64,000 nt of DNA from Odontocerum albicorne (GCA_949825065.1 OX463841.1:18608479-18672478), one strand, 5' to 3'. Positions 11,510 to 23,772 are shown, numbered from the stretch's first letter. The notes: a model not told the origin generated them from the letters alone. Made by a program: numbers and translations.

Positions 11510-13290
11510 TCTTATAATTTTTTTCTATGTATTGTAGATCTTTCTCGTTGAATTTAATGTTTATATACTCGTATGTAGATGAAAAACATGTGTAATCCAC
11601 CGAGAGAGTATGTGATCACTTATAAATTGAGAAATATTAGGTTGTATGGAAAGTAATAAATATACACTCAGCACATTTGAATGAAGTGAGAAACGAAAGT
11701 TTTGTCCTAACGATATACGAGTATAACCAAAAATTCAAAACTACTTTCCGGATTCAACATATTATATAAATTAACATTCTTGTACATTTATTATAATTTC
11801 GGTACCCTTTTATCCAAAGTTGCACATACATAACATACGAGTATATAACATCACACCATTTCCTTGATATGGTAAGCAGAGGAAAGAGCGCCAAACTTTT
11901 CTATCACGACATACTGCCGTCGCTTCCTCGCCATCCATACAACGTGTCGTACAGCTTTCTCCTTACCTTTCCTTCTTTCTAAATTTAATTCACTTGATCT
12001 ATGCATACCTTTCTCGGTCATCCTCTACCACGACTCCCACTTATGCTTGCATTATAAATAGTGCGTCTGGTAACAATACATGCGCCGAGCGGTTGTGTTA
12101 ACAACACGTTCAATGACAAACCGTGAGTTCCATGCCTGCTCCAAAAGTTCTAAGTCCGAAGGTTCGCTTATTGGAGGCGAAGAGAAACTTTGTCTCCTGG
12201 CCAGGCTCTTCAATAATATGTACGAAACACTAATTCGGATACATTTAAGGGTAACATATGAAAAAAAATGTAGTCAACATTTTGTCATTTATCCGTTCTA
12301 AATGTCTAACCATTACTGATATCTTAAAAAATGATAAAAAATAATCAAAAGTTCTGAAAACAAATTTAGTCACCATAAAACATAGCCCTGCCCTAGCCAC
12401 CCTTTCGAAAGAAGATAATTTATGACCGGTGTAGAGGGTATGACGAAAGTGCGTGTCTTCTGTTCTCGTTGGGTCCTCGCAATGTCCGCGCCTGCTCGAG
12501 ACAATACCAGAGTGGAGCGGAACAATGTGTAGTGTATGATACAATATAATGTACAGTGCACAGACGAGAAGAGCTCCTCTGACTGAATACTTGGCGGTTA
12601 CTCTGGGAGTTCTGCCAGAAACTTGTTCCACACACGTTTGCAATAACGAAACACGCTTACGAAATAAACAATTTCAAAAAGGAATAACCTGGAACGTTGA
12701 CGACTTTCTGATGCCTGCAAATATTGTATATCACAAAGCCATAAATGCGGAAGCACGCGAGAGTTATGCAACATTTAACATGAAAATTATTTTTCTTTTA
12801 TTAGGGATATATTAAATTATTTATTGTTTATCGTCAGGTGTCCAACACTCAGCATGTTTGCTAAGCAAGCTGGCGTCCCGGTGGTTTCTGCTTCGAACAT
12901 TCATAATAAATTATTTCTTTATTCTTTAGTATACATATAACAGTGTAGTAATAAACCCACCATTTTACATCTGGCGGGTTTACTGTTACGTCTGTTTACC
13001 AATTAACTTATCAGTTAAAATTATATTAATCCATGACAGTTCATGCAAAAAAATATTTATTTTAATTCATCCAAAAATGGATTCGTCTCTGAACAATAAC
13101 AATAATGATAGGACGAGGGGAAAGGAATTCGTTCAAGAGTAAGGAAAATTATAATGAAAGGTTATTTTGAGTAATGGCACATTTTTCAATTCTATCTCGA
13201 ACGTGGTTAAGGATGCGCCTGCGCCATATCTGATAACTCTTAGAAGGTCGTTGTACTCGTATTGTATTGTATTACACTTTCATTGTATAT
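11510..13290. other. AT-rich sequence, nothing recognised
   Basis: Contains octamers at 11566, 11716, 11836 and 13254. A block of more even composition at 12080-12650 has overlapping frames on both strands but no recognisable domain, codon pattern or splice structure. Confidence 0.4.
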
Positions 13291-13299
13291 GATACAAGA

Positions 13300-13430
13300 C
13301 AACCTGGCGGGCTTATTGCTATGTGACAATCTCTTCCAACCAACCAGCATTTTTTAAAGAGGCCTTATGTGAAAACCAGACTGGAATCCATTTTAAAAGA
13401 ATCTGGGTTCCAACGGGATTTGAAGTTGTC
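13300..13430 (-). mobile_element. SINE family A, head-truncated
   Basis: The plus strand shows the complement of the SINE tail and body: GGCGGGCTTATTGCTATGTG, CTTCCAACCAACCAGC, GAGGCCTTATGTGAAAACCA and GTTCCAACGGGATTTGAAG. The tRNA-like head is lost after 13430. Confidence 0.75.
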
Positions 13431-13805
13431 GTTCCATAGTCGTGCCGAGTGGACCGTAAATGAAGATATGTAAAATGAGGTGTAGTGTGTTGGTATAAGA
13501 ATGCCCATGTTCTGAAAGAAAGTGTATTTTTTCGCACGAGATTATGAAGGGGTTTGAAATTATTGAGCACGTAAAATAATCTCGACAGAACGTGAAGGTT
13601 CCTTTTCGCTGTCTTATTTTAAGTTATTGAAGTCTGTTTCGAAACTCTGACCCGTGCTCACACTTCTTCAGGTTAAATATAAATCAGATGTATACGTTTT
13701 GGTGTGCCTCCAACATACTCATATCTTAAATCTACTAGTTGGCATACAAATACCTTATTTCACCGTAATCAAGTAATGCAAGCAATCATGCTTGTTTATT
13801 TTTTC

Positions 13806-13872
13806 TATGCATAATTTTCTGTCTACGAATATTTTATTGTATCAACAATAAAATAGACAGAAAATTATGCAT
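13806..13872. repeat. Short inverted repeat (hairpin)
   Basis: ATGCATAATTTTCTGTCTA at 13806 onward is the exact complement of TAGACAGAAAATTATGCAT ending at 13872. An inner stem TTTTATTGT/ACAATAAAA brackets a four-base loop. A six-base bulge lies on the left arm. It could be a decayed foldback MITE or a precursor-like hairpin RNA. Confidence 0.75.
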
Positions 13873-14099
13873 CCTATAGATGTCCCTTATTGAACTTGGG
13901 GTTTTGTTTTTTGAAAAAAAAAACACGCATCATTTTTAGAATTTAGCTAGTTTATTAATTCCAGCGTAAAGCAGACATGGGAATTATGTCCGAAATAAAA
14001 TATTTTACAAATATCCTCCTCGGTTGTTTCTGCAGATAACCACTCTTTTGGTACCATTTTTAATTATAATTTAGCATAATTGCGATCCAAGTTCATCAG

Positions 14100-14680
14100 T
14101 AACATGACGTCAATCGACTACGGATTGTTCGCGTAGTCTTTACAAATCGTCAAAGAAAAAAGTTCAGAGGCGTTAGAACGCACGATCTCGCTGCCTAATA
14201 GATGTCATCATGTCGGGAAATGACTCGACCAGGAAATTTTGTCTGCAATAAAGTCATTATTTCTCTTGCCGTGCGGCACATATACATCTTGCTAAAAGAA
14301 CATATCCTCGAGATCTATATTCTCCAATTGAAGCCATAAAAAGTTTGTCTACAAGTTGCGATCGCGTTCGCTTTTGACAGTAACTGTTTCACAATCCTCG
14401 TTTACAAAAAAACGGCCCAATGCCACTTCCAGCCCAAAACTGACCATACTAATAATGAACTGGATGTGAATTTTCTTAATATGCTTCAGGAGTTTCACTT
14501 CTATAAACACGAAAATTTTGCTTATTGACATATCCGTCCGCGTGAAAATGGGATTCGGCGCTGAAGATGTTTTTGTTATAAATTTCAGCATTACCTGCAG
14601 TGTGCTCTAGGATCCAATAGGCAAACTCACGACGGTGCCTATGGTCTACAGCATAGGTTCTCAACCTTATTTTGCCCACC
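14100..14680 (-). pseudogene. Tc1/mariner-type transposase fragment (element D)
   Basis: The minus strand reads REFAYWILEH, then SAESHFHADGYVNKQNF. Further on, in other frames, it reads TAREIMTLLQTKFPGRVIS and ARSC-LTPLNFFL. The family motif around the first catalytic residue is SDEAHFH; here it is SAESHFH, so the aspartate is gone. Frames are broken several times. The C-terminal end lies near 14110. The coding sequence is also cut by the hAT insertion at 14650. Confidence 0.8.
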
Positions 14681-15419
14681 GCCCACTTTGAGAATATATT
14701 TTTTTTCTAAAGCCCCCCAATTTTTTTTACTTGCGAATCTGAAACAGCTATTGCCACGATTATATTTAAACGTGTAATATTATATACTATAGTCGTAAGA
14801 TAGGATATGGTATGGTATGGCCCTAGCCTATTTCTGAGTTTAAAGAAGACTGTTTCAATGAGAACAATTAAAACGCATACTTAATTATATTGAAAAGTAT
14901 TTTTATTAACATTCAAAAGACATTGAATTTATTATAACTTATCTAATGAGAAGGTTGAATTTGATGCATTTTAAGGAGTTTGTTAATATCAGGCTCGATT
15001 TTATTTAAAAACAACCGTAATTCGCCGCGTTCAGTAACATGGAGCCGATTTATATTTTTAGTTACCAATGTTGCTACAGCACTAAATCCACGTTCAGCTA
15101 AATAGGAAGATGGGAATGCTATCAGAAATCGTTCAACAATCGACCATAATCCTGGGTACAGTTGCAAAATCGGCTTCTGCAGCCAAAATTCTTGGTAGCC
15201 ATTCTTGAATTTAATTTTTAATTCCTCATTTGTCGTCAGTTCTATAAGTTCTTCTTCTAACTGGGATGATCTTGCTGTGTTGACATTTGAAAAAGGATCC
15301 AAAACCACTCCCCCTAATTTCTCCATCAACGCCCCCTAATTTTCTCTGGGTCTTCTACTGCCCCCCTGAAAGTCTCAAACGCCCAAATGGGGGCGTTATC
15401 GCCCACGTTGAGAACCTAT
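14651..15419 (-). mobile_element. hAT element, internally deleted, with 8-bp target duplication
   Basis: GGTCTACA flanks both sides (14643-14650 and 15420-15427), the 8-bp duplication typical of hAT elements. The ends are inverted: CATAGGTTCTCAAC on the left and GTTGAGAACCTAT on the right. Only the C-terminal dimerisation domain of the transposase remains inside (next entry). At 769 bp it is non-autonomous. Its GCCCCCC-rich terminal regions differ from the AT-rich host. Confidence 0.9.
14943..15329 (-). pseudogene. hAT transposase C-terminal dimerisation domain
   Basis: An uninterrupted 128-codon minus-strand frame. It carries the hAT C-terminal dimerisation signature: FPSSYLAERGFSAVATLVTK (residues about 77-96), then NRLHVTERGELRLFL. 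This resembles the ZBED/Buster-like hAT group, whose usual proteins exceed 500 residues, so most of the transposase is missing. The uninterrupted frame suggests fairly recent activity. The first methionine is probably not a real start because the deletion joint lies upstream. Confidence 0.85.
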
Positions 15420-15569
15420 GGTCTACAGGCTTAAATTCTTATGTCAACTGCATTTTTCGAAATTCGTCGCATAGAACTATTGAAAATTCCGTGACGAAAT
15501 GAGATTTTTGAATTTTCGGCGACATTTTCACTCACTCAGCGATATTTTCATTTGAACAAATACTACAAC

Positions 15570-16425
15570 CACACACTGACGTCTTTGCGTCAAGAACCGA
15601 ACCAGATGCTTCGAATCTACTGATAATGTTGCGAATTACGTTTAACTTGACATATAATTACAACCAAAAATAACACAAAGTTTTCGAATCATATTTACAA
15701 TAGAAGACAAATTTTAGTAAAAGTTTTGTAAGATTTTTATACGTTCTTTCGTTTCAAAATGCTGCGTGACGAATTTGCCCGCTCTCTAGATGACAGATTA
15801 AAAAAAAACAATTTTAGGTTCAACGGTTGAAAAATTGGCGCTAAATTCAAATCATCAAGATCAAAATGAAGAGAATGTAGAAAAGCAGAGGTGTTGCGGT
15901 AGAGTTTTCCCGTGGATTTAAGTATTTTGATGGTTATTAGCTCCAAAAAAGATTCTTTAATTAGTATTAATCGGAAATAAGAGCGTAAAATGAATCTGCA
16001 ATATAAAGGACTTCATCAAGTACATTTTATTGATCATCTTGGAATTTAGTTCTGTTTGGCGGTCCGGTCCATCTTGTCCATAGGATGGACTGATAATCTA
16101 TCTGGTTTGCTCGTAAGGGAAGTCTCACAATTGCTTATGTTTGTGATATCAACTAAATCTCCGAATCATTTTCGGAAGATTATCAAATGTATTAAATTAT
16201 TCAATATGCGTAAAATAAAAATAACATTAATAAGAACTAAAATTAAAAGCTACACGTGAACACCTACTAAATAATGTTCAAGTTAGAAAGCTAGAAAAAT
16301 TTGAACATTAATCTGGGAAAGTGGCAAGATATACAAAAATATTGTATTACATATATTAAGTAAGAGCCTTTTTTTAAGTTTATACTAATTGAACAAAGGC
16401 TATTAGAAATTATAGTATGCATAAA
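15570..16425. other. AT-rich sequence, nothing recognised
   Basis: Only short frames without recognisable domains. Confidence 0.4.
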
Positions 16426-16429
16426 ATTG

Positions 16430-16755
16430 ATATTTTAAGTAAAATGAAGAAACGAGCTTTAAGATGGTTTGGACATGTGGAGAGAACGAATAATGTAAGA
16501 ACAACTAAGCGAATATACAAGTCAGAAGTGCAAGGTGTGCATTGAAGAGGTAGACCGAGGAAAACGTGGCCGGACCTATTGGACTAGATTTTGAAAGAAG
16601 GTAAAATGATAAGTATGAATAATAGAAGATTGTGCATGACGAGATGTATGAATGTGGAGGAGGCGAAAATGGTGTGATTGGATATAAGAGTTTGGATATT
16701 TATTATCTCTGCCTGGCCCGCAAGGGACACGGTGTAAAGATATGTATGTATGAAC
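16430..16755 (+). mobile_element. LINE (RTE-like) 3' end
   Basis: Translates to MKKRALRWFGHVERTNN, then KRIYKSEVQGVH, a stop, and RGRPRKTWPDLL, the usual C-terminal end of a common lepidopteran RTE-like retrotransposon protein. The 3' region GTGGAGGAGGCGAAAATGG and CCTGGCCCGCAAGGGACACG follows. Its tail faces the tail of the minus-strand copy that begins 30 bp later. Confidence 0.8.
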
Positions 16756-16786
16756 ATAGGTTAGTTAGATGAAATAAGCAGTACAT

Positions 16787-16985
16787 ACCATCACTCCATA
16801 TCATTTTTGGGGTAGATAGACAAAACAGGTCTTTACACCTTTCTAGCCATTTAAAAAACCTTTGCAGTATTTACACTCATAAGCCTCTTCATGCTCTTAT
16901 GTTTCTCGTTGCTCTTACCTTTCCCTCAGTCAAAATATCTTAAACAATATTCTATTTTTCCTCGCAAGCCATTCATTCCACATAT
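16787..16985 (-). mobile_element. LINE (RTE-like) 3' end
   Basis: Starts with TACCATCACTCCATATC, the complement of the 3' tail of this LINE family, followed by GGGGTAGATAGACAAAACAG and CCTTTCTAGCC. Strongly decayed. Confidence 0.65.
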
Positions 16986-17389
16986 ACGAGTACATACTCG
17001 TACATGTATAATTATTTTGTAAGTTTCTATTAAGAAAATCGGAAAGAAGTATCGATTTATTTTTTCATGCTAAATATCCTCAGTGAGATACAGGCAAAAG
17101 CCTAGTTTACTGGGGACACGACAAATTAAAGGCAACAAACCCAGATCCATTAAAATTGTATGTCCAAATTAATTTACCTGTATTTTTTTCGCAAATTATG
17201 TTATGTACGAGTATATTTCTTGTCATGTGTAAATAAATAAAAAAAAATTGTTTTTAAAGTTAATAAGAAAATTTAAACCACAATTTCTTTAAAATACTTT
17301 CACATTAAATAAACTCGTACATAAACACATAATAGTAACATAACAGATTGACGCTACATTGTACTGTATTGTATTGTGTTACACCTTCG

Positions 17390-17810
17390 TTATAAGATCT
17401 CAGAGTGCTCTTATCATACTCAACACGTCGTGCTTAAATTCACATTTATTCCGTATCACTTCATTCCGTATTCTTTCGTACATTAACATTCCATGTTTTC
17501 GTCTTAGTGCACGCATTTCTGCAGCATTTATTCAGCTCTTTTAAGTCTTGTTCCACGTCAACGTTTCACTCCCATACATCAAAGTTTGTACTAAAATACT
17601 GTTGTAGACTATCAGTTTTTAAGACTTTGCGGTTCGCGTATATATGTATATGTTTTAGTGCCTCAGTATTAAACACTTTTCCACCATCTTAGAAAGTATT
17701 ACCTGAATAACAAAAATTTTCAGCCTGCTCTAATATTTCATTACTCATTCATATATCGTAATTACATTTCCTTTCACACTTTTCTATGCATTTTGCATGG
17801 TAATAAAATC
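17390..17810 (-). mobile_element. LINE (RTE-like) C-terminal fragment
   Basis: The complement reads as the LINE segment upstream of the RWFGH motif: CTCAGAGTGCTCTTATC, then CATTCCGTATTCTTTCGTAC, GTGCACGCATTTCTGCAGC and GTTTCACTCCCATACATC. The same order of phrases occurs at 50400-50560 and 30100-30195. Confidence 0.65.
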
Positions 17811-17814
17811 GATT

Positions 17815-18440
17815 CTGTTTATGGAGTCGAGATATGGGCCTTAATGGTTTCCAAACTGATTAGATTGAAGATTTTCATAATATGGATACATAGACAGAGG
17901 AACTTTGGGCTAATTAAGTGATTATATATAATAACTTCATTAGAGCTGGAACTGAAAGGGGATTGCTTACAAATAATAATGGTATTGAACGCTGAGAGGT
18001 ATGCCCTCCTCATTTCATAGTTAAGTGGAAGGTTTAGGACCAAAGAGGTCAGAAGACAGATATCACGAACTGAATTGTTCCTTTATTTCATCTAGCTTAA
18101 GATAGAGGGGTTTTTGTTGCGATCATTGCCAAGTTTTGTAATCATCGCAGAGAGGACCTGATAAATCAGTCTTTATGCAAAATTAAGTTTTGAATAAAAT
18201 TTAAAGTGACTCAAATCAGTAGGAAAAAGTTTTCTATAAAAGTTAGTTAAAAATCACGATAAAAAATATAGGCAAAAAATCAACAGGCTTCTCAAAACAT
18301 CAAGTATATTAAACTTTTTTACGTATTATTTTTCGCAAGACTTTACTCCCTCTTTCTGAGTAGCACTTGACTTTAGCTCAAATAATGCAAGTGTTCATTG
18401 AACCACCGTTTCCAATTATTTTTAAATATATTTATTTAAC
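17815..18440. other. AT-rich sequence, nothing recognised
   Basis: No repeat family or coding signature identified. Confidence 0.4.
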
Positions 18441-18444
18441 ATTA

Positions 18445-18615
18445 ATACTGAAGATCTACATAATCTACTTGGTAAGACGTCTGCCTTACATCTAGGGAGT
18501 TGCGGGTTCAATTATTTTTGGCACCTACTTTTTTCAATGGTTTTCCCTTTAGGCCTCTTAAACATATTTTTGGTTGGTTGGAAGAACATTGCAACAAACC
18601 TGCCTGGTTGTACCG
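18445..18615 (+). mobile_element. SINE family A, near full length
   Basis: ATCTACTTGGTAAGACGTCT (A-box region) and GTTGCGGGTTCAATT (B-box) form the head. The body contains CCCTTTAGGCCTCTTAAACA and the tail GGTTGGTTGGAAGAACATTG with CCTGCCTGGTTGTAC. Confidence 0.8.
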
Positions 18616-18759
18616 TATACAACGAACGTATAATGCAATATTATACAGTTACTATGAATACAGTGATCCCGCTAACCTTAGTGTTATCAGCAGGGCTCTC
18701 ATTGCTATGACGAGTAGAATGTGTTTTTAGTATATATGCATTTATGGAGTCATTTTAGT

Positions 18760-19570
18760 TTGCGCAGTTTAATTTAAACACAAAACTCGTGCAAAATATA
18801 ATACTTGATTTTATAAGCGGAAAAACCTTTCTAACGCCTGCAAAACCCCATGGTAAAAATATGCGCAATTCTGTGAAGGAGCAAGGTAAATTCAACCAAT
18901 CTTCTCCACTGCACGGCACGGCACTATAATCAACCTTGAAACTCGTCCCATGAAGCGGGCAAATACAACAAGCTTAACCATTTCTTGTCGAGTCGAGACC
19001 GCTGTTCCTTCCCGGAAAGAATAATGAAACTAACCAGCCGTTTTGTGGAATCGCCAGAAAGATCCATCCTTGACTCTAATTCGTTTCGTTGTGAGCGCGC
19101 TTACTCACTCACCAACCAAGAGGATTCTGCAACGACTTCGATGACTTCGATACCTGTATCCAGAGAGAGTGACGCAATCTCAGGCGTATAGCTGTAATGA
19201 CGTATATACCACTCGTGAGGTCATGGACAAAACTTCTAGTTGAGTCTTCCGGTGTTTGCGAAAAAATCTGCAATACATGTGTTCCCTATTCTAACTTGAA
19301 AATATTTGGATATAGATTGATTAATGATTCATAAATTCGACTAAAAATGTTATACATATAACCTCGTGACTCCAATATTTAAGGAAGTTACGACAAATTT
19401 TTATGAAATTTAAATTAAAATACTAATATCTTTCGTGAAATAAATAATTAAGATTTGACATTTAGAATTAAGGTCGGACTATGAATTTGACCCTTATACT
19501 GAGTGAAATAGAAATATTTCAATACAAAACATCACTAAAGTAGACTTTATCAGACTACTACAAACATATA
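18760..19570. other. Mostly unrecognised sequence; diverged repeat at 19380-19500
   Basis: 19380-19500 is a diverged copy of 38750-38870. Shared phrases include TATGAAATTTAAATTAAAATA versus TATGAAATTTCAATTTAAATA, and AAGATTTGACATTTAG versus AAGATTTAGTATTTAG. The family is unknown. A patch at 18960-19200 is more balanced in composition but shows no recognisable protein. Confidence 0.45.
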
Positions 19571-19572
19571 AT

Positions 19573-20440
19573 ACATATCATCAAGCCATGCGTGGTAGGC
19601 AGAGAGAATCGATCTCCAAACATTTCTATCCAAGCACAAAACTTTCATCGCCTCCACATTTATACATCTCGCCATGCACAATATCCCATTATTCATACAT
19701 CTCACTTCACCTTAGTTCAAAATCTGGTTCACTTGATTCAGTTACGTTTTCATTAGTCTTCCTCTTCCACGCACACTTTGGATTTCTGACTTGTATTTTC
19801 GCTTAGTCAATCTTTCGCCATCAATTATTTTCACATGCTCATACAATCTTAAACCTTCTTTCTTCATTTTGTTCAAAACATCCATTTTACCCATGAATTC
19901 ATTTCTGGTGAAGTCATTCCGCCTTCTTTCAAACATTGACCCTCCACATTTTTTTTATTAGTGCGCTTATCTTCAGATAAGTAAATTTACTTTTATCTTT
20001 CTTTTGTCAAGTCCAAGTTTCGCTTCCACTCGTCAAGGTGGGCACCAACACCCTATGATGTGTCACCATTTTTGCTACTTTTAAATTAGCATTTTTGATA
20101 TTACAAACAAATGACAATACGAGTATATTGTTTCAAGTCAGTTGACTATTTATGGTATCAATAAACCTCCCAACACTTGATATTTCAGCCACTTCTTTCT
20201 AAGTGATATATTGTAAAGAAATGCAATCGATTGCCTTGGCATGTCTGGCTATACAGAGTCTAAGGTGATGTCGCATTCTACTCGTATTTTCACGTCGTTA
20301 TTATTGGACGTTGTGACAATGGCGTTCCTATTATTGGACGTTGTGACAATGGCGTTCCTATTATTGGACGTTGTGACAATGGCGTTCCTATTATTGGACG
20401 TTGTGACAATGGCGTTCCTATCAATTTTTGTTTAAGACTT
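19573..20440 (-). mobile_element. LINE (RTE-like) 3' half
   Basis: Starts with the family's 3' tail (CATATCATCAAGCCATGCG, GTAGGCAGAGAGAATC). The minus-strand frame at 19742-19936 is a decayed form of the C-terminal region (MKKEGLRLYEHVKIIDGERL, where family members have RWFGH). It runs parallel to 51355-52190, sharing TCAAGGTGGGCACCAACAC and GACAATACGAGTATATTG. It contains a 30-bp tandem expansion at 20301-20421 that the other copy lacks. Confidence 0.75.
20301..20421. repeat. 30-bp tandem repeat, four copies
   Basis: The unit TTATTGGACGTTGTGACAAT plus GGCGTTCCTA occurs four times with almost no change. The related LINE copy at 52108 carries the sequence once, so the expansion happened after the element inserted. 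Confidence 0.95.
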
Positions 20441-21060
20441 CTTAAAGGTAGATCCAAAAACATAAAACAGATTCAAACTAAATGGAAATTTATTAAATAT
20501 GTTATTCTAGCTCCCTCAAATACTTAATTCTACATTCTATTAAAACAAAATAAAATTCCAAATACATAGATAAGACACTAGTTAAGAACTCAACCGTTGG
20601 AGTATCACGCGTGCACATTAAATGATCCGATCCACATGGTATGTTATATCACGATGTAATTCTAGTTACCCTTCTATACTATAGTGATAAAACCAGGAAC
20701 GTTTCTATTGTTGTGACAGTACACTAAACTATCAGCCTTATGGAGCGGTTCGCGAATCTATCATATTCATTGAAATTTTATATAATGAGAAAAAAACGAC
20801 AATGAGAACATATGTTATTGCATATTTTAATAATTTTGTATTATAAAAAATATGTTAATTCCCCTTTATCATAGTGGCTCGTCAACATTTATTAATTACT
20901 GTTTCCTAAATAAATAAAAAAATCTTTAATTCGTTAATTGATGGTGTCTAAGTAATCAAATATTATATCAGGTTTCTCTAACAATATATTACTATGGTTG
21001 ATAATACTATAAAGTGTAAAAGCATAAAATTAGTCCAATAACGCAAATGTCTCCTTTCAC
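20441..21060. other. AT-rich sequence, nothing recognised
   Basis: No features seen. Confidence 0.4.
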
Positions 21061-21079
21061 TAACATAAGTACTGCCATC

Positions 21080-21720
21080 CAGACTGGCTTGAGGAAATTC
21101 AAGATAAAGTAACTTAGACGGTGCTTCTAAGGAAATCGTTTCATAGAAGCATATGTAAAGTCACGACACGAAGAGATTCAAGCTACAATATAGTAACTAT
21201 GTTAGATGGTACTAATGAAAACCTTGTTTCTATGAAACCGGTAAAAAGAGGCTACACGAGGAGATTCAAGCTACAATAACTGTGTTAGACGGTACTAATG
21301 AAAACCTTGTTTCTATGAAACCGGTGAAAAGAGGCTACACGAGGAGATTCAAGCTTAAGTAACAAGATTATGCTAATAAGAAAATCCATTCATTGAAGAC
21401 TGTGAAAAGTGATGACATTAAGAGATTCAATCTAAAATAACTAGACGGTGCTTACGAGAATCTCGTTTCAATGAAATGGGTGAAAAAAAAAGAGTTCAGG
21501 AAATTTAAACTTAAGTAACTAACTAAGAGTAGATGGAGCTAATATGTACCTCGTTCCTATGAAACCAGTGATAAGAGGCGACATGACGAGATTCAAACTC
21601 GTTTCAATGGAATCGGTGAAAAGAAGAAGACATGATGAAATCCAAGTTTAAGTAAATACACGTATATGTTGCTGAGAAGAACTTTCGTCCTATGGGACCG
21701 GTGAAAGGGAAGTTGAAATC
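21080..21720. repeat. Diverged tandem repeat, unit roughly 90-100 bp, six or seven copies
   Basis: Units share AGATTCAAGCTACAATA, TAGATGGTACTAATG, CTTGTTTCTATGAAACCGG and GAAAAGAGGC. The two copies at about 21173-21350 are nearly identical; the outer ones are decayed. A related pair lies at 36905-37085 (GATGAAATCCAAGTTTAAG and CCTATGGGACCG are common to both), so the unit is dispersed as well as tandem. Confidence 0.75.
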
Positions 21721-21729
21721 GACCCTTGG

Positions 21730-23130
21730 GGGTCCATATAGACCACTTTGGCAATCTTTGGACTAGATCGATCTTACTACGAGAGTTACGTGGGAAGAGG
21801 CCATGGTTCTGGCGGAGGATATTAAGTCAATGAAAGCAAATAACCATACCACTTTGCATCCAACCCGATGGACAATAGTGAAGAAGTATATAGAATATAT
21901 TTTATTTTGATATAAAAACAATTTAAAGCTTCGATGAAATAAGCCTGAGAAACTTGGTTTGACTTCAAATAATATAATCGAATTATCCTGCATTAAAATT
22001 TGTTAAATAATAAAAAGTCTTTCGTTAGTACTCAATAGAAAACGATCACGATCACGATCACGCTACCCATGATCAGGCGATCATCCAAACTTCGGAATAG
22101 AAAAGAAGCGGAATTATAAAGTAGGGCCAAGGACATTACTTCGCATTCCATAGTTACTGTCTGCAACGTTGCCACAGTATTTGGGTTATGATCGTATTTC
22201 TAACATGGTTACGTTACAATTTTGCATGATATCTTTCTACGGCTAAAGATTATTTTAGTCAATAAGAAAATTAAATATCTCGTTATTACGACGACTTTGC
22301 TGATGTACGATGAATTACAATATTTAAAGATTTTCTGTTTTGCTCGGATTGGTATTTATAACACAGACATGAATAGTTTCACGTGTATATTAGAAATATC
22401 AATTCGAAATCGAAAAATATCCTGATTGTAGTGACATATGCTATTGAAACTAAAACGACACCACACGAACACATACACTATTTAGAGCATCTGAAATGAA
22501 CGTAACTGGTAACATATAACTGGTAAAACATTCAGATACAGAATACGTATAGAAAAAAAAGAACGTTGAAAACCGAAGGCAGAGAAGAATTAGCGATATC
22601 ACGTTCGAAGAACAGATGAGACCCGGACTCCCTGTATATTTTTTCATGGTTACACCATAGGAAGCCAACCACCAGGCAGATCCTAAAAAGATGGAGGTGT
22701 AGGTGGCATTCAGCAATCCAGGAGTAATCCAGAAAATACAGCTCATGGATCTTTTGCAAAAATATGAAGCCTTGGAGAACTTTTAAGTTTTTTTTTCGCT
22801 TAATTATACGGCAAATTATAGTTGTTTTAATCCATTGTTTCTTACTCTTTGTTCGGTTGGCTTTTTGAATGGGTCTCAATATATTTTTTACAGTAAAAAT
22901 ATTTTAATATTTTTGCATAATAACATACGACACGATTTAAATTTATAAAAATCTTTTAAAAAAAACTTCCAAATTCTGCGCGTCGAAAGTAATATGTTAG
23001 CTTCTCGATATTCAGAATTCGTAGATTTTTTTTTAATAGTTGTGATATCCGTATGTGTTATTTTATTAATTTTTACTTGGGTCACGATACCAAAATTTTA
23101 ATCCAAATCTAAGTGACGGCTCAAAAACGA
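21730..23130. other. AT-rich sequence, nothing recognised
   Basis: Minus-strand frames at 22450-22879 overlap one another and show no recognisable domain. Two short hydrophobic stretches in them fit chance translation of T-rich DNA. No gene is called. Confidence 0.4.
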
Positions 23131-23772
23131 AACATCTATATAAATAAAAATGTAAATGTTCGTTAATTAAAAATCTCTAATCTCCGAAAGTTCTTCACCA
23201 AAATTTTGACAAAAGGTTGCATTCGAATACAAGCATGTTTATATATATATTTTCATGTACAGTTGTATATAAAAAAGTATATAAAACAGACGAAATAATG
23301 GGAGCGCCCCCTGTTCAACGTGACGGCAACACTAGATTTCGATTTATTTTCATTTTGATTTCGAATATTAAATATTAAATAATAAATATTAAAAAATTAA
23401 ATAATAAGTATTAAATTTTCAAATACGTGTGTTGAAAAATAGCGCCATCTGTTTGGACGTAAAGGTAACACACGATATACTAAATTTTTATCCGCCATTT
23501 TGTACTGTGTGCGTCGTAACAATAGCTGCTGTCTTTCATTTCGGTTTTTTAAAACTGTTTTTATGTGAATATGTGATTAATTTGATCCCTTTCTTCCAGA
23601 GACGCCAAGAAATGTACTGAGTGAATCCAGCAATCCAAAGAGAAGAACAACTGCCATGATGCGGAAGATAAATCAATTGTTAGTAAATATTTTTTTTACT
23701 CTTAGGTCCTTCCGATATTCATAGTTCGCCCTTAACACTAAACACTAAATCTTAAATATTTCTGCTGAAGCA

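Larger units (their letters stand above)
14090..15560 (-). mobile_element. Tc1/mariner-type element D, split by a hAT element
   Basis: Minus-strand transposase remnants occur on the left at 14100-14680. They match the family seen at 27090-28442 and 37570-38484. The block is interrupted at 14651-15419 by a hAT insertion and resumes at 15428. Boundaries are approximate because terminal repeats were not identified for this copy. Confidence 0.7.

Noticed and set aside
22450..22879. Possible membrane protein in overlapping minus frames
   Set aside because: Hydrophobicity reflects T-rich DNA; overlapping frames are equally long and nothing is recognisable.
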